Source: Sandaracinus sp.
Lineage (GTDB): Bacteria; Myxococcota_A; Polyangia; Polyangiales; Houyiibacteriaceae
Assembly: GCA_020633125.1 (NCBI GenBank)
Contig: JACKEH010000002.1
Coordinates: 124,001-188,000, forward strand
Length of the DNA stretch: 64,000 nt
Direction: 5' to 3'
Positions 50,898-59,794 of the stretch are shown in pieces. Made by a program: the position numbers and the translations under genes. Position 1 is the stretch's first letter. Each line of letters starts with the position of its first letter. The notes under the pieces are model-generated. The model ran no database searches. It had not been told where the DNA came from and worked only from the letters and a program-made list of their open reading frames with translations.

Positions 50898-50938
50898 ATC
50901 ACTGGCCGTGATACCCGCTCCCTTCTCGAGGGAGCGGG
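50898..50938. terminator. Two hairpins between converging genes
   Basis: GGGCATCAC/GTGATACCC (50894-50916, one mismatch) overlaps a perfect 10-bp stem CCCGCTCCCT (50914-50923) with AGGGAGCGGG (50929-50938). They may be alternative structures. No T-run follows, so termination is probable rather than certain. Confidence 0.55.
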
Positions 50939-51115
50939 CCGCCTCCCGAGCCTCGTCCACGTGGATCCCAGTCCCTCGAGCGGATGGACCCCGAGCGACC
51001 GCTGTTCGTCGTTCTCTCCGAGGGCACGGCGCGCCGCTCGCCCGGATTGGGGCTCCGCCCACACCGAGCCGCCTCTGCGCTCGCACGGATTCCTCCTTCC
51101 AAGCGCAGGCTGCGC

Positions 51116-54100
51116 TCAGTCCAGGCCCAACACGTCGGTCGGCTCCAACACGTTCGCTTGCGGATCCCCATCCCCGAGCGCGCCGGTCTCGTCGCTCCCC
51201 ATGCACACCACGCCGCCGCTCGCGCGCACCGCGCACCAGCGGTAGGTGCCGACCGTGATCGCCACCGCGTCGTCGATCGGGCGCGCGGTCGTGCCCGCGC
51301 GCATCGGCGTGAAGCGCGTGCCCGTCGTCACGCCGTCGATCCAGCTCAGCCCGGTGATCTGGTGGCCCCAGCAATACACCTCGCCGCTCGCGGTGCGCGC
51401 ACAGCCGGACGTGTTGCCGAGCGCCACCTCGACCACGGGCGGCATGCCCGCGATCTGCGTCGCGCTTCGCACGATCGAGCCCGCCGCGCTGCCCAGGCCG
51501 AGCGAGGAGTTCGGGTTCTCGCCCCAACAATGCACGCTGCCCACCGACGTCAGCACACACGCGTTCGAGAGCTGCGCCGAGCTCGACGCGAACGCGATCG
51601 CGTCGGGCGGTACGCCGTCCACCCGCGTGTCGGCGCCACCGACGCCCGTCGTCGTCCCGTCGCCGACGATGCCGTTGCCGTTGTCGCCGAAGCACGACAC
51701 GTAGCGCGCGCCCGCCGGACCACGCAGCACGCAGGTCGCGCGGTGTGTGCAGTGCACGTCGACCGCGTCGTCGATGCCCGGGACCGGCAGAGGCGTCGGC
51801 TGCGCCCACGCCGGCGACGAGTTCGAGAACGTGCCGTAGCCCGTCTGTCCGTACGTCCGGTAGCCCCAACACCACACCTCGCCGGTCGCGCGCACCGCGC
51901 AGCCGTGGGCGAGCCCGACGTCGAGCGTACGTGCGTCGTCGATCTCGACGACCGGGCCGGGCGCGTAGGTGCCCGTCGCGATCACCCCGCGACCGAGCTG
52001 CGCGGCGTCGTTCTCGCCCCAACAGAGCAGCCGCCCGCTCGCGAGCCGACCGCAGCCGACTTCCTGGCCGATCTCGACCTCGACCAGACCCGCGAGGGTC
52101 GTCGTGGTCGGCGCGGTTCGCAGCGAGAAGAACGTGCCGCGCTGCATGTACGCGCTTCCCCACGCGGCCACGCCACCCGTCTCGCGCAACGCCATCACGG
52201 TGGAGTTGTTCGCGCTCTGCCCCGTCGCGAGCTGCACGACCGGCGAGCGATCGCAGACGCCCGCGACGTCGAGCCCGCACGTGTCGCCCGCGCCACACGC
52301 GTTGCCGCAGGTCCCGCAATGCACCGGGTTTCGCGCGACGAAGGTCTCGCAGCCGTTGTCCGGATCACCGTCGCAATCGCCCCACGTCCCGTCGCAGACC
52401 ACGTTGCATCCGCCGGCCGCGCAGGTGCTCGCGCTGGCGTTCACGAGGGCCCCACAGGCGCTCGCCGCGCCTTCGTCGACGTTCGGATCGCAGTCGTCGT
52501 CGCGTCCGTCGCAGGACTCCGTGTTCCCCGGGAAACGCGTCGCGTCTCCGTCGTCGCAGTCGTCGCCGAAGCTCGAGAGCAAGCCTTCCGGCAGGCACGT
52601 CGTCACCGGCGAGCCAGCGCCGCGACCGTCGCCGTCGACGTCGAGGTACCAAACCTCGGTGACCGCTTCGTCGCTCGTTCCGTCGCAGTCGTTGTCGACC
52701 GAGTTGCAGCGCTCGGGCGCCGACGGGTAGCGCATCGCGTCGGTGTCCGCGCAATCGCCGGAGCGCTCGCTCGTGCCCGCGGGCGCCGTGCAGCGGAAGA
52801 TCACCGCGCCTGGATCCGCGACGCCCCAACCGTCGCCGTCCGCGTCCGGGAAGAACGCGAAACGAATCCCGCCTTCGTCGATTCGTCCGTCGCAGTCTTG
52901 ATCGACGTCGTCGCACACGTCGCGCACCCCGGGTCGCACGCTCGCGTCTTCGTCGTTGCAGTCACCGCCCCGTGGCACCCGCGCCGGCTGTGGCTCGCAC
53001 GACTCGATCGGCGGCGAGCCTTCGTCGCCGTAGCCGTCGCGATCGCGGTCGAGGTACCAGAGCGCGTTCGCGTCCGCGCCGTCGACGACGCCGTCGCAGT
53101 TGTCGTCGATGCCGTTGCAGAGCTCTTGCGCACGCGGTCCGACGAAGGGGTTCGCGTCGTCGCAATCGCTGCCGCCACAGACGACGTCCGCGACTCCGTC
53201 TCCGTCGTCGTCTTCGGTGTCGCCCGGGCCCGTGCCGGGCGCGTCGGCGAATCCGTCGCAGTCGTCGTCGATGCCGTTGCACCGCTCGGCGGCCGCCGGA
53301 TTCACCATGCGATCCGCGTCGTTGCAGTCGCTCGAGCGCGTCGAATAGCCGGGCACCGGCGCGCAGGAGATCACCACGGTGCCACCCGCGGCTCCGAATC
53401 CGTCGTCGTCTTCGTCGGGGTACCAAGGCACCGACACGGGCGCTTCGTCGGAGACTCCGTCGCAGTCGTTGTCGAGGCCGTCGCAGATTTCGAGCTGCGC
53501 CCGATGGCGCGTCGGCGCGGTGTCGTCGCAGTCGTCGCGCACCGGCGAATACCCCGGCTCGCCCGGGCAGACCATCACGCCCTCGGAGGCTTCGTCGCCG
53601 TGAAGGTCGCGGTCCGCGTCCGGCCACTGCATGCGGAGCAGGCCCTCGTCGATCGATCCGTCGCAGTCGTTGTCGAGGCCTTCGCAGACCTCGGGCACGC
53701 CCGGGTGCGCGTCGCGGCGTCGGTCGTTGCAGTCGTCGCCGCAGCGCATCGTGCCTTCGAAGTCGTTGCAGCAGAGCGCATCGACGAATCCGTCGCCGTC
53801 CGCGTCGCGGTCGCCGAAGGTCGCGGGGTCGCAGTCTTCGTCGTGGCCGACGGAGTCGCAGATCTCGACGTTGCCGGGGAAGCGGTCGGGGTCGGTGTCG
53901 TCGCAGTCCGCGCCGCCACATTCCGCCGCGTCGACGCCGTCTCCGTCGGCGTCCGGCTCCACCGCGCAGCTCGTCACGCAGCGGCCTTCGTCGGCCAAGC
54001 AGCGTTGCGATTCGAGGCAGGGCGGCGTGCCGGCCACGCATCCGCGGCCGTCCGCGCCTTCGCCCGGCGCGCAGGTCTCGACGCCGTTGCAGAAGAGTCC

Positions 54101-54244
54101 GTCGTCGCAGTCCGTGTCGCTCGCGCAAACGAAGGGTGTGCCTCCGTCGCCGGTCGGCGGCGCGTCGTCGCCTCCGCAGCCCAACCCCGACACGACGAAC
54201 GCGAAACACGTCGCCGCCCAAGCTCCCCCGAGCGTGGTGCGCAT
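51116..54244 (-). CDS. Large lipoprotein: MopE-like metal-binding repeats fused to an RCC1-type propeller
   Basis: The protein has 1042 residues from ATG 54244 (MRTTLGGAWAATCFAFVVSG, lipobox LGC). Residues about 30-105 are a Cys-rich head (CDDGLFCNGVETCAPGEGAD). Then eight MopE-like putative metal-binding repeats to about residue 600 (for example DDCDDTAPTRHRAQLEICDG, LDNDCDGVSDE). A second Cys-rich piece (CGTCGNACGAGDTCGLD, about 655-685) leads to an RCC1-type propeller to the end (GCGRLASGRLLCWGENDAAQ, GCAVRATGEVWCWGYRTYGQ). The first part is a paralogue of the protein at 6984, and the second part corresponds to the type at 5159. Metal is a family inference. Likely displayed at the outer surface. 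Confidence 0.93.
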   Translation of the reverse strand: MRTTLGGAWAATCFAFVVSGLGCGGDDAPPTGDGGTPFVCASDTDCDDGLFCNGVETCAPGEGADGRGCVAGTPPCLESQRCLADEGRCVTSCAVEPDADGDGVDAAECGGADCDDTDPDRFPGNVEICDSVGHDEDCDPATFGDRDADGDGFVDALCCNDFEGTMRCGDDCNDRRRDAHPGVPEVCEGLDNDCDGSIDEGLLRMQWPDADRDLHGDEASEGVMVCPGEPGYSPVRDDCDDTAPTRHRAQLEICDGLDNDCDGVSDEAPVSVPWYPDEDDDGFGAAGGTVVISCAPVPGYSTRSSDCNDADRMVNPAAAERCNGIDDDCDGFADAPGTGPGDTEDDDGDGVADVVCGGSDCDDANPFVGPRAQELCNGIDDNCDGVVDGADANALWYLDRDRDGYGDEGSPPIESCEPQPARVPRGGDCNDEDASVRPGVRDVCDDVDQDCDGRIDEGGIRFAFFPDADGDGWGVADPGAVIFRCTAPAGTSERSGDCADTDAMRYPSAPERCNSVDNDCDGTSDEAVTEVWYLDVDGDGRGAGSPVTTCLPEGLLSSFGDDCDDGDATRFPGNTESCDGRDDDCDPNVDEGAASACGALVNASASTCAAGGCNVVCDGTWGDCDGDPDNGCETFVARNPVHCGTCGNACGAGDTCGLDVAGVCDRSPVVQLATGQSANNSTVMALRETGGVAAWGSAYMQRGTFFSLRTAPTTTTLAGLVEVEIGQEVGCGRLASGRLLCWGENDAAQLGRGVIATGTYAPGPVVEIDDARTLDVGLAHGCAVRATGEVWCWGYRTYGQTGYGTFSNSSPAWAQPTPLPVPGIDDAVDVHCTHRATCVLRGPAGARYVSCFGDNGNGIVGDGTTTGVGGADTRVDGVPPDAIAFASSSAQLSNACVLTSVGSVHCWGENPNSSLGLGSAAGSIVRSATQIAGMPPVVEVALGNTSGCARTASGEVYCWGHQITGLSWIDGVTTGTRFTPMRAGTTARPIDDAVAITVGTYRWCAVRASGGVVCMGSDETGALGDGDPQANVLEPTDVLGLD

Positions 54245-54388
54245 GATGATCCCCCCGACGGAACACGCGCGCGCGGCCCCCGCGGCGCCGTCCGCGAACG
54301 ACGCTACCAAACGCGTTCCGAGACCTCACCCCAGGAATCGCCGCGGTCCCCGATTGCGGAAGCCACGGGATCCCGCGACGCTTCGCCC

Positions 54389-55126
54389 GTGCCGAACGTC
54401 TTGGTCACCATTCCCTTCAGTCATTTCTGCGAGAAGGCGCGGTGGGCGCTGGACCTGACCCGCACGCCCTACGTCGAACGACGGCTCGTGCCGCCCCTGC
54501 ATCTGCTCGGCACGATCCCTCGCGGCGGGCGCACGACGCCCTTGTTGGTCACCGAAGACGGCAAGCGGCTCACGGACTCGACCGACATCTTGCGTTGGCT
54601 CGACGATCGTTCGCCGGGCGCGCTCTACCCGCGCGACCGCGACGAACGCCGGGAGGTCGAGGCGATCGAGGATCAGCTCGACGAGGTGGTCGGGCCTGCG
54701 GTGCGGCGCCTCGTCTACCACGCGTTCTTTCAGAGCGACGTCGACGTGCTGACGCCAATCTTTCGAGCCTCGTCGCGAGGCTGGCAACGAAGCGCGGCGC
54801 CCGTGCTCTCGCGCGTCGCGAAGCCCGTGATTCGAAAGGCGATGAAGGTGAACGCCGCGGGCGCCGCGCGTTCACAGGCGGCGCTCGAGCCGGCGCTCGA
54901 CGCGTTGGACCGACGCCTCGAAGGGCGCGAGTACCTGGTCGGCGAGGCCTTCACCGCCGCGGACCTGACCCTCGCGGCCTTGCTCGCGCCGTTCGTACGT
55001 CCGGAAGAGCATCCGGTCTCGGGCGGGTTGCAGCTGGGCGTGGCGGCGCTCGACGCAGACCGAGATCGGTACCGCGCGCGGCCGAGTGGGAAACACGCGA
55101 TGCGGGTGTACGCGGCGCACCGCTGA
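54389..55126 (+). CDS. Glutathione S-transferase
   Basis: The protein has 245 residues from GTG 54389 (MPNVLVTIPFSHFCEKARWA). The thioredoxin-like domain has SHFCEKARWALDL at the usual redox or substrate position, GTIPRGGRTTPLLVTEDGKR and LTDSTDILRWLDDR (Ser for the gamma-glutamyl carboxylate). The C-terminal domain is all-helical (YLVGEAFTAADLTLAALLAP). The substrate is unknown. It is divergent from the large MopE-RCC1 gene, 144 bp apart, and is not similar in detail to the GST at 19829. Confidence 0.9.
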   Translation: MPNVLVTIPFSHFCEKARWALDLTRTPYVERRLVPPLHLLGTIPRGGRTTPLLVTEDGKRLTDSTDILRWLDDRSPGALYPRDRDERREVEAIEDQLDEVVGPAVRRLVYHAFFQSDVDVLTPIFRASSRGWQRSAAPVLSRVAKPVIRKAMKVNAAGAARSQAALEPALDALDRRLEGREYLVGEAFTAADLTLAALLAPFVRPEEHPVSGGLQLGVAALDADRDRYRARPSGKHAMRVYAAHR

Positions 55127-55149
55127 GCCGCGGCGGACCGAGCACGCCG

Positions 55150-55185
55150 ACGGAAAACGAAACGGCCGACGCTCACGCCGGCCGT
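55150..55185 (-). terminator. Terminator of the di-haem propeller gene
   Basis: CGGCCGT (55179-55185) and ACGGCCG (55162-55168) pair on the minus strand around a 10-nt loop, followed on that strand by TTTCGTTTTCC. It lies 20 bp after the stop at 55205 and between converging genes. Confidence 0.75.
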
Positions 55186-55204
55186 CTTCGCCATCGCTCG
55201 ACGT

Positions 55205-57019
55205 TCAGTCCCAGGCCGAGAGGAACGCCGCCAGGTCGTCGCGCTCCACCTCGCTCAACGCCGCGGTGCCGGGATGCGGCTCGTGGTCCGTGCAGCCGTC
55301 GATGGCCTCGCGCAGCGACGAAGCGCAACCGTCGTGGAAGAAGGGCGCGCGAAGGCCGACGCCGCGAAGCATCGGCACCTGCCAACGCTCGCCGCCGATC
55401 GAACGGGACAGACCGTTGGTGCCGAAGCTGCCCGAGTGGCACGAGGCACAATCCGCGGCTTCGAAGACCGCCTCGCCTCGCGCGACCGCCGTTTCGTCGG
55501 CCGTGGCCGCGACCACCTCGAGCGTGTCGAGCCAATGCTCGAGCGACGCGACCTCGAGGCGCTGCAGCGCGTGGCCCTTCATGCGGCCCTCGAAGGTCTG
55601 CGCCATCACCTCGGCCATGTCGCTCACGTCGCCCTTCCAATGGAAAGGGGCGAGCGCAGCGACACCGCCGACGAGACTCTGGGTTCGGCGTTCGCCGCGC
55701 CCGAAGTTCCACACCAAGCCGTCGTCGCGGCCCTCGGCGTGGCACGACGCGCACGCCATCTGAACCTCGGTGGTCTGGTGGAAGAGCGCGTGGCCGACGT
55801 CGCCGACCTCGGCGACGACCTGCGGGCCGCGGCCGTGGAGGATCGGCGAGACGGGGTCGCGCTTCAGGACCGAGACGCTCGCGTCGTCGCGCACCGCCGC
55901 GAGGAGGAGCTCGCCGTACCGCTCGACGCTCGGGACGCGTTTGTTCTCCATGCCGAAGGTCACGAAGGGCCCCTCGCATTGGGTTCCGTCGAGCGACACG
56001 CCGGCCCGATCGACCTGGAAGACGCCGCGGTCGCCGCTCGCCAGCCACGTGCCCGTCGGGCCGTCGACGAAGTCGACGAAGAAGCCGCCGCGCGAGAGCG
56101 CGCGCACGTTCCAGGCGCGCGCCGAGTCGAGCCGCGTCAGCGCGGTGCCCACGACCGGACTGCCGCAGAAGCCCCGTCCGCCCTCGCCGCTGCCGTAATC
56201 CTGGGGAGTGCCGCGCGGGTCTTCGGCGACCGCGGCGAGCGCGCTCACGGCCGAGAGTTGGTGCAACACCGTGACGCCACCGCCGACGGCCGCGCGCATG
56301 CGCCACGCGGTATTCGCGAGGCGGGGACCTCGAGGCCTCGGGTCGACGACCTCGCGCTCGTCGATCTCCATCGGAGGCGGCGCGGCCTGGTCCGGAACGT
56401 CGTGCTTCGCGATCACCTCCAGCGATCCATCGACCTCCCAGATCTCGGCCGCCAGGAACACGCTCACGAAGATCGCGTCGTTCTCGTCGACCACGACGTC
56501 GCGAAGGTCGGGCCCGAGCGTCGCCCGTTGCAGGACCTCGCCCTCGGGCGAGAGCGCGACGAGCTCGCCGCCAGCGCACGCGACCAGCACACGGTCACGC
56601 GAGGGATCCGCCGCGACGCCGCGCGGTGCCGCGCAGACCTCGTGGGTCCCGAGGAGGGTGCGGCTCTCGACGTCGATGCGCGCGACCTCGCCCACACCGC
56701 GAAGGCTCGCGACGACTTCGTCTCCGACCTGGGCGAGCCGGAAGGGCGTGCTGCCCTCGGGAAGCACCACCTCGGCAACGACACGGGGCACGAAGTCGAG
56801 GCGGTCGTGCACGTAGACGCGGTCGCGCTCCGGGTCGGCGACCCAGAGCGTGTCACCCACGAGGAGCGAGTGACCGCCCTGCACCGGCAACGACGTCACG
56901 CGGTTCACCTCCGCGATCGACGTGTTCGCCTCGAGCACGGGCACGTGTGCTTCGAGCGTGGGCTCGGTGGGTGCGCTGCACCCGAGAAGTGCTGCGAGCA
57001 GTAGCCAACCTCGGCGCAT
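55205..57019 (-). CDS. Beta-propeller di-haem cytochrome c lipoprotein
   Basis: The protein has 604 residues from ATG 57019 (MRRGWLLLAALLGCSAP), with GGGAGGGA upstream. The lipobox is LLGC. Residues about 45-340 form a propeller of YVTN/NHL kind (VWVADPERDRVYVHDRL in the form LWVADPERDRVYV; GVAADPSRDRVLVACAGGEL). The C-terminal part has two haem-binding CxxCH sites: CASCH after EVQMA, and CASCH in EAADCASCHSG. The latter domain resembles the cytochrome c peroxidase/MauG group (SLREAIDGC, GLRAPFFHDGC). It is probably a periplasmic or surface electron-transfer protein, perhaps an oxidase or peroxidase. Confidence 0.9.
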   Translation of the reverse strand: MRRGWLLLAALLGCSAPTEPTLEAHVPVLEANTSIAEVNRVTSLPVQGGHSLLVGDTLWVADPERDRVYVHDRLDFVPRVVAEVVLPEGSTPFRLAQVGDEVVASLRGVGEVARIDVESRTLLGTHEVCAAPRGVAADPSRDRVLVACAGGELVALSPEGEVLQRATLGPDLRDVVVDENDAIFVSVFLAAEIWEVDGSLEVIAKHDVPDQAAPPPMEIDEREVVDPRPRGPRLANTAWRMRAAVGGGVTVLHQLSAVSALAAVAEDPRGTPQDYGSGEGGRGFCGSPVVGTALTRLDSARAWNVRALSRGGFFVDFVDGPTGTWLASGDRGVFQVDRAGVSLDGTQCEGPFVTFGMENKRVPSVERYGELLLAAVRDDASVSVLKRDPVSPILHGRGPQVVAEVGDVGHALFHQTTEVQMACASCHAEGRDDGLVWNFGRGERRTQSLVGGVAALAPFHWKGDVSDMAEVMAQTFEGRMKGHALQRLEVASLEHWLDTLEVVAATADETAVARGEAVFEAADCASCHSGSFGTNGLSRSIGGERWQVPMLRGVGLRAPFFHDGCASSLREAIDGCTDHEPHPGTAALSEVERDDLAAFLSAWD

Positions 57020-57324
57020 CGTCCGTCCCTCCCTTGCTTCGTCCGCGTCGCTCGAAACCACGTGGGTGGTGCGAACGGAGCGTCGGACGAGTCACGAAGC
57101 CTAACGGAGGTGAAGTCGCTTCGCCTCCCTCGAACGAGGTAGAAGACGCGAAAACGAACACCCGGAACCGCTCGAAGAACGCCGACTCTTTCGAAAGGAG
57201 GCGGAGGCACGATCCGGCACACTTTGCTCGACGGCGTCGAGGATTTCGCGCCGAGTGGCCTCGTGTGCTCGCTTCCCGAGCATGCTCGGGAGAAACGGCA
57301 ATTCCTCGAGGGAAGAGTCAGGGC
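57020..57324. other. Intergenic region with an 18-nt perfect palindrome
   Basis: About 300 bp. TCCCGAGCATGCTCGGGA at 57274-57291 is a perfect 18-nt palindrome, 34 bp after the patatin stop. A 60-codon open frame on the minus strand (57101-57283, starting inside the palindrome) is too weak to call. The rest should contain the promoter of the cytochrome gene. Confidence 0.45.
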
Positions 57325-58194
57325 TCAGCGCGACAAGAAACGCTCGAGCGCCGGACCGTGATGCGTCGCTTCGTCCAGGCCGATCTGGAAGGTCTCGTCG
57401 ACCGGGGCGTCTTGGCGGTAGTCCCAACGCGAGATCGGAAGCGGTCGCGTCGGTGCGACGTAGAAACGATCGCCCTGCTCGCCGACGAGCTCCGACTTGT
57501 AGGGGCGCGTCATCAACACGACGTGCCGCTTCACCTCCGGAATGTCTTCCAGCAAATACGCCGGCGCGTTGTCGACCATGCTCCCGTCGAGCAGGAGCTC
57601 TTGGCCGAAACGGCCGCGCCGGGTGAACGGCGGCGTCGACGAAGACGCGAGCACGAGCTCGGTGAGCTCTTCGGGGCTCTCGCAATCCCGGGCGTCGTAG
57701 GCGCGCGGCGTGAACCCGAGCTTCTGCGGGAAGGTCGGGTGCACCATCTTCGGGCGCACGGCCTTCTCGAGCGTGTAGAAGCCGAGGCCGAGCGCCACAC
57801 CGACCACGCTCGGCATCGCCTTCGGGAACGCCGCGCAGAGGAAACGAATCGGGAAAGGCTGGTTGCGCAGGTTCTCGAGGCCGCCCTCGGAGAGCGCGTC
57901 GATCAAGGTCGCGCGGTAGATGTCGTGGTGCGGGAAGGGTCGCTTGCCCTCCAGCACGCGCGACCACTGCATGTGCCCACGCACGCCTTGGCGTCGCTCG
58001 GCGAAGAACTTCCGCGCGCGGTCGATGCGGCCCGAGTAGAGCAGCACCGCCATCGCCGCACCCGCGCTGCAACCCGCGACGCCCGCCACGCGGGGCAACA
58101 TCTGGTCGCCCCAGCGCTCGAGCAGGCCGAGCTGGTAGAAGGCGCGGCTTCCGCCGCCGGCAAAGGTGAGTCCGAGGTCGCGCTGCTCGCTCAT
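57325..58194 (-). CDS. Patatin-like phospholipase
   Basis: The protein has 289 residues from ATG 58194. The catalytic dyad is intact: oxyanion loop GGGSRA (13-18), Ser43 in GCSAG, and Asp in LLLDGSMVDNAP. There is no signal peptide, as usual in bacterial patatins, which act as lipid acyl hydrolases in the cell or after non-classical secretion. It is divergent from the ATP-grasp-like gene (58283), 88 bp away. Confidence 0.92.
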   Translation of the reverse strand: MSEQRDLGLTFAGGGSRAFYQLGLLERWGDQMLPRVAGVAGCSAGAAMAVLLYSGRIDRARKFFAERRQGVRGHMQWSRVLEGKRPFPHHDIYRATLIDALSEGGLENLRNQPFPIRFLCAAFPKAMPSVVGVALGLGFYTLEKAVRPKMVHPTFPQKLGFTPRAYDARDCESPEELTELVLASSSTPPFTRRGRFGQELLLDGSMVDNAPAYLLEDIPEVKRHVVLMTRPYKSELVGEQGDRFYVAPTRPLPISRWDYRQDAPVDETFQIGLDEATHHGPALERFLSR

Positions 58195-58282
58195 GGGGCG
58201 CGAAGGTAGCGCGTGACGGGGGCGTGGCGAGGCGACGTTCCCCTTCGCATGGGAGCGCCCTGCATGCGAGCCTTGGCCTCCC

Positions 58283-59764
58283 GTGAGCTCGGTCGCCGTA
58301 TCCCGCCCCGAAGTGCAGACCTTCTCGCCCGGCGACTTCGAGTCGACCGCGCACTTCTACGACCGCGTGCGCAACGCGCAGCTGCACCCGCTGGTCCGAA
58401 ACTTCCTCCAGCTCGGCAACGCCCGCATCGCCGAGCGCTACGTGCACCTGCACCCCGAGGCGAAGCGCGACGCGGTGGTGGCGACCCTTCAGAGCCACCC
58501 GAAACATTTTCGCTGGGGCGGCGCCGACCTCTTCCTCGCGACCAGCGAGCGGGGCTACCGGCAGATGGTGGTCATCGAGACGAACTCCTGCCCTTCGGGG
58601 CAGAAGTCGATGCCGCTCCTCGACGAAGCCGACGAGCACGCCGGCTACCGCACCTTGGTCGCGGGCTCGTTCCTGCCGCTGCTCGAAGACAAACGAAAGC
58701 TCCCGGCCGGGGGGCTCGCGGTCCTCTACGACAAGAACCCGATGGAGGCGTCGGGCTACGCGGCCACGCTCTCGGACCTGACGGGCGAGCTGGTGCACCT
58801 CGTGCCGTGTTTCGTGGGGGACGAGGATCCGCCCTGGCGCTTCGACGACGGGGCGCTCGAGGTGCGGGTCGAGGGCGCCTGGCAGCCGATTCGCGCGGCG
58901 ATGCGCTACGTGACGCAGCGCCCTTGGACCCGGATCCCGCCGGTCACCAAGACCCTCATCTTCAACCCGGTGCTCGCGTGCCTGGCCGGGGGTCGCAACA
59001 AGGCGATCGCGTCGAAGGCCTACGACCTCTTCAACGCCGACGCGCGCCAAGACGGCCTCGAGCTGCGTACCCCGGAGACCATCTGGGACGTCGCGCGCAA
59101 CGAGGTGCCGCTCTGGGTGCAGCGCATGGGCGGCGTCGCGGTGGTGAAGAACCCGTACAGCAACGCGGGTCAGGGCGTGTACACGATCACGAGCCGCGAA
59201 GAGCTCGACGCCTTCATGGCGACCGAGCAGCGCTACGACCGCTTCATCGTGCAGGCGCTGATCGGCAACCTGCGTTGGAGCAGTCGCGGGCGGGCGGGGC
59301 GCCTCTACCACGTCGGCACGGTTCCGGATAAGAGGAGCCGCATCTACGCGGCGGATCTGCGTTTCATGGTCGGCGCGGGACCTTCGGGTTTCTTCCCCGT
59401 CGCGATCTACGCGCGCCGCGCTCGCAAGCCGCTCGAGGCGGAGCTTCCGGACGGGGCGTCGAGCTGGTCGATGCTCGGCACGAACCTCTCGGTGAAGACC
59501 GAAGCCGGCGCGTGGGACACCGAGACCGAGCGCCTCCTCCTCGTCGACAGCCGCGACTTCAACAAGCTCGGCATCGGCGTGGACGACTTGATCGAGGGCT
59601 ACCTGCAGACGGTGATGGCGGTGACCGCGATCGACCGCATGGCCGGCCAGCTCGTCACCAGCAAGGGCGTCTTCCGCAAGCGGCTCTTCTCGTCGCTCAA
59701 CCCCGATTCGGCCCTCGTGGACGAGATCGTGGTCGGGAAAAGCGGAGCAAAAACAGAGGTTTAG
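58283..59764 (+). CDS. ATP-grasp-like protein of unknown function
   Basis: The protein has 493 residues from GTG 58283. In the middle and C-terminal half it resembles an ATP-grasp enzyme: VAVVKNPYSNAGQGVYTITS (a Gly-rich loop after a conserved Lys), RFIVQALIGN and later YAADLRFMVGAGPSGFFPVA. The N-terminal half has FRWGGADLFLATSERGYRQM, then VVIETNSCPSGQKSMPLLDE. No close relative comes to mind. ATP-grasp enzymes join a carboxylate to an amine or thiol, so a peptide- or amide-bond-forming role is possible. The substrate is unknown. There is no operon partner on its strand. Confidence 0.75.
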   Translation: MSSVAVSRPEVQTFSPGDFESTAHFYDRVRNAQLHPLVRNFLQLGNARIAERYVHLHPEAKRDAVVATLQSHPKHFRWGGADLFLATSERGYRQMVVIETNSCPSGQKSMPLLDEADEHAGYRTLVAGSFLPLLEDKRKLPAGGLAVLYDKNPMEASGYAATLSDLTGELVHLVPCFVGDEDPPWRFDDGALEVRVEGAWQPIRAAMRYVTQRPWTRIPPVTKTLIFNPVLACLAGGRNKAIASKAYDLFNADARQDGLELRTPETIWDVARNEVPLWVQRMGGVAVVKNPYSNAGQGVYTITSREELDAFMATEQRYDRFIVQALIGNLRWSSRGRAGRLYHVGTVPDKRSRIYAADLRFMVGAGPSGFFPVAIYARRARKPLEAELPDGASSWSMLGTNLSVKTEAGAWDTETERLLLVDSRDFNKLGIGVDDLIEGYLQTVMAVTAIDRMAGQLVTSKGVFRKRLFSSLNPDSALVDEIVVGKSGAKTEV

Positions 59765-59794
59765 GGCGGCGCGACGGGGCGCCGCGAGAGCGCC

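Noticed and set aside
50984..54310. Long plus-strand frame opposite the MopE-RCC1 gene
   Set aside because: It is the shadow of repeated GAC/GAT codons on the other strand; only its end (54389-55126), the GST, is real.
57101..57283. A 60-residue minus-strand gene (MLGKRAHEATRREILDAVEQ...)
   Set aside because: It begins inside a perfect palindrome, has no ribosome site, and the second half is Ser/Arg low complexity.
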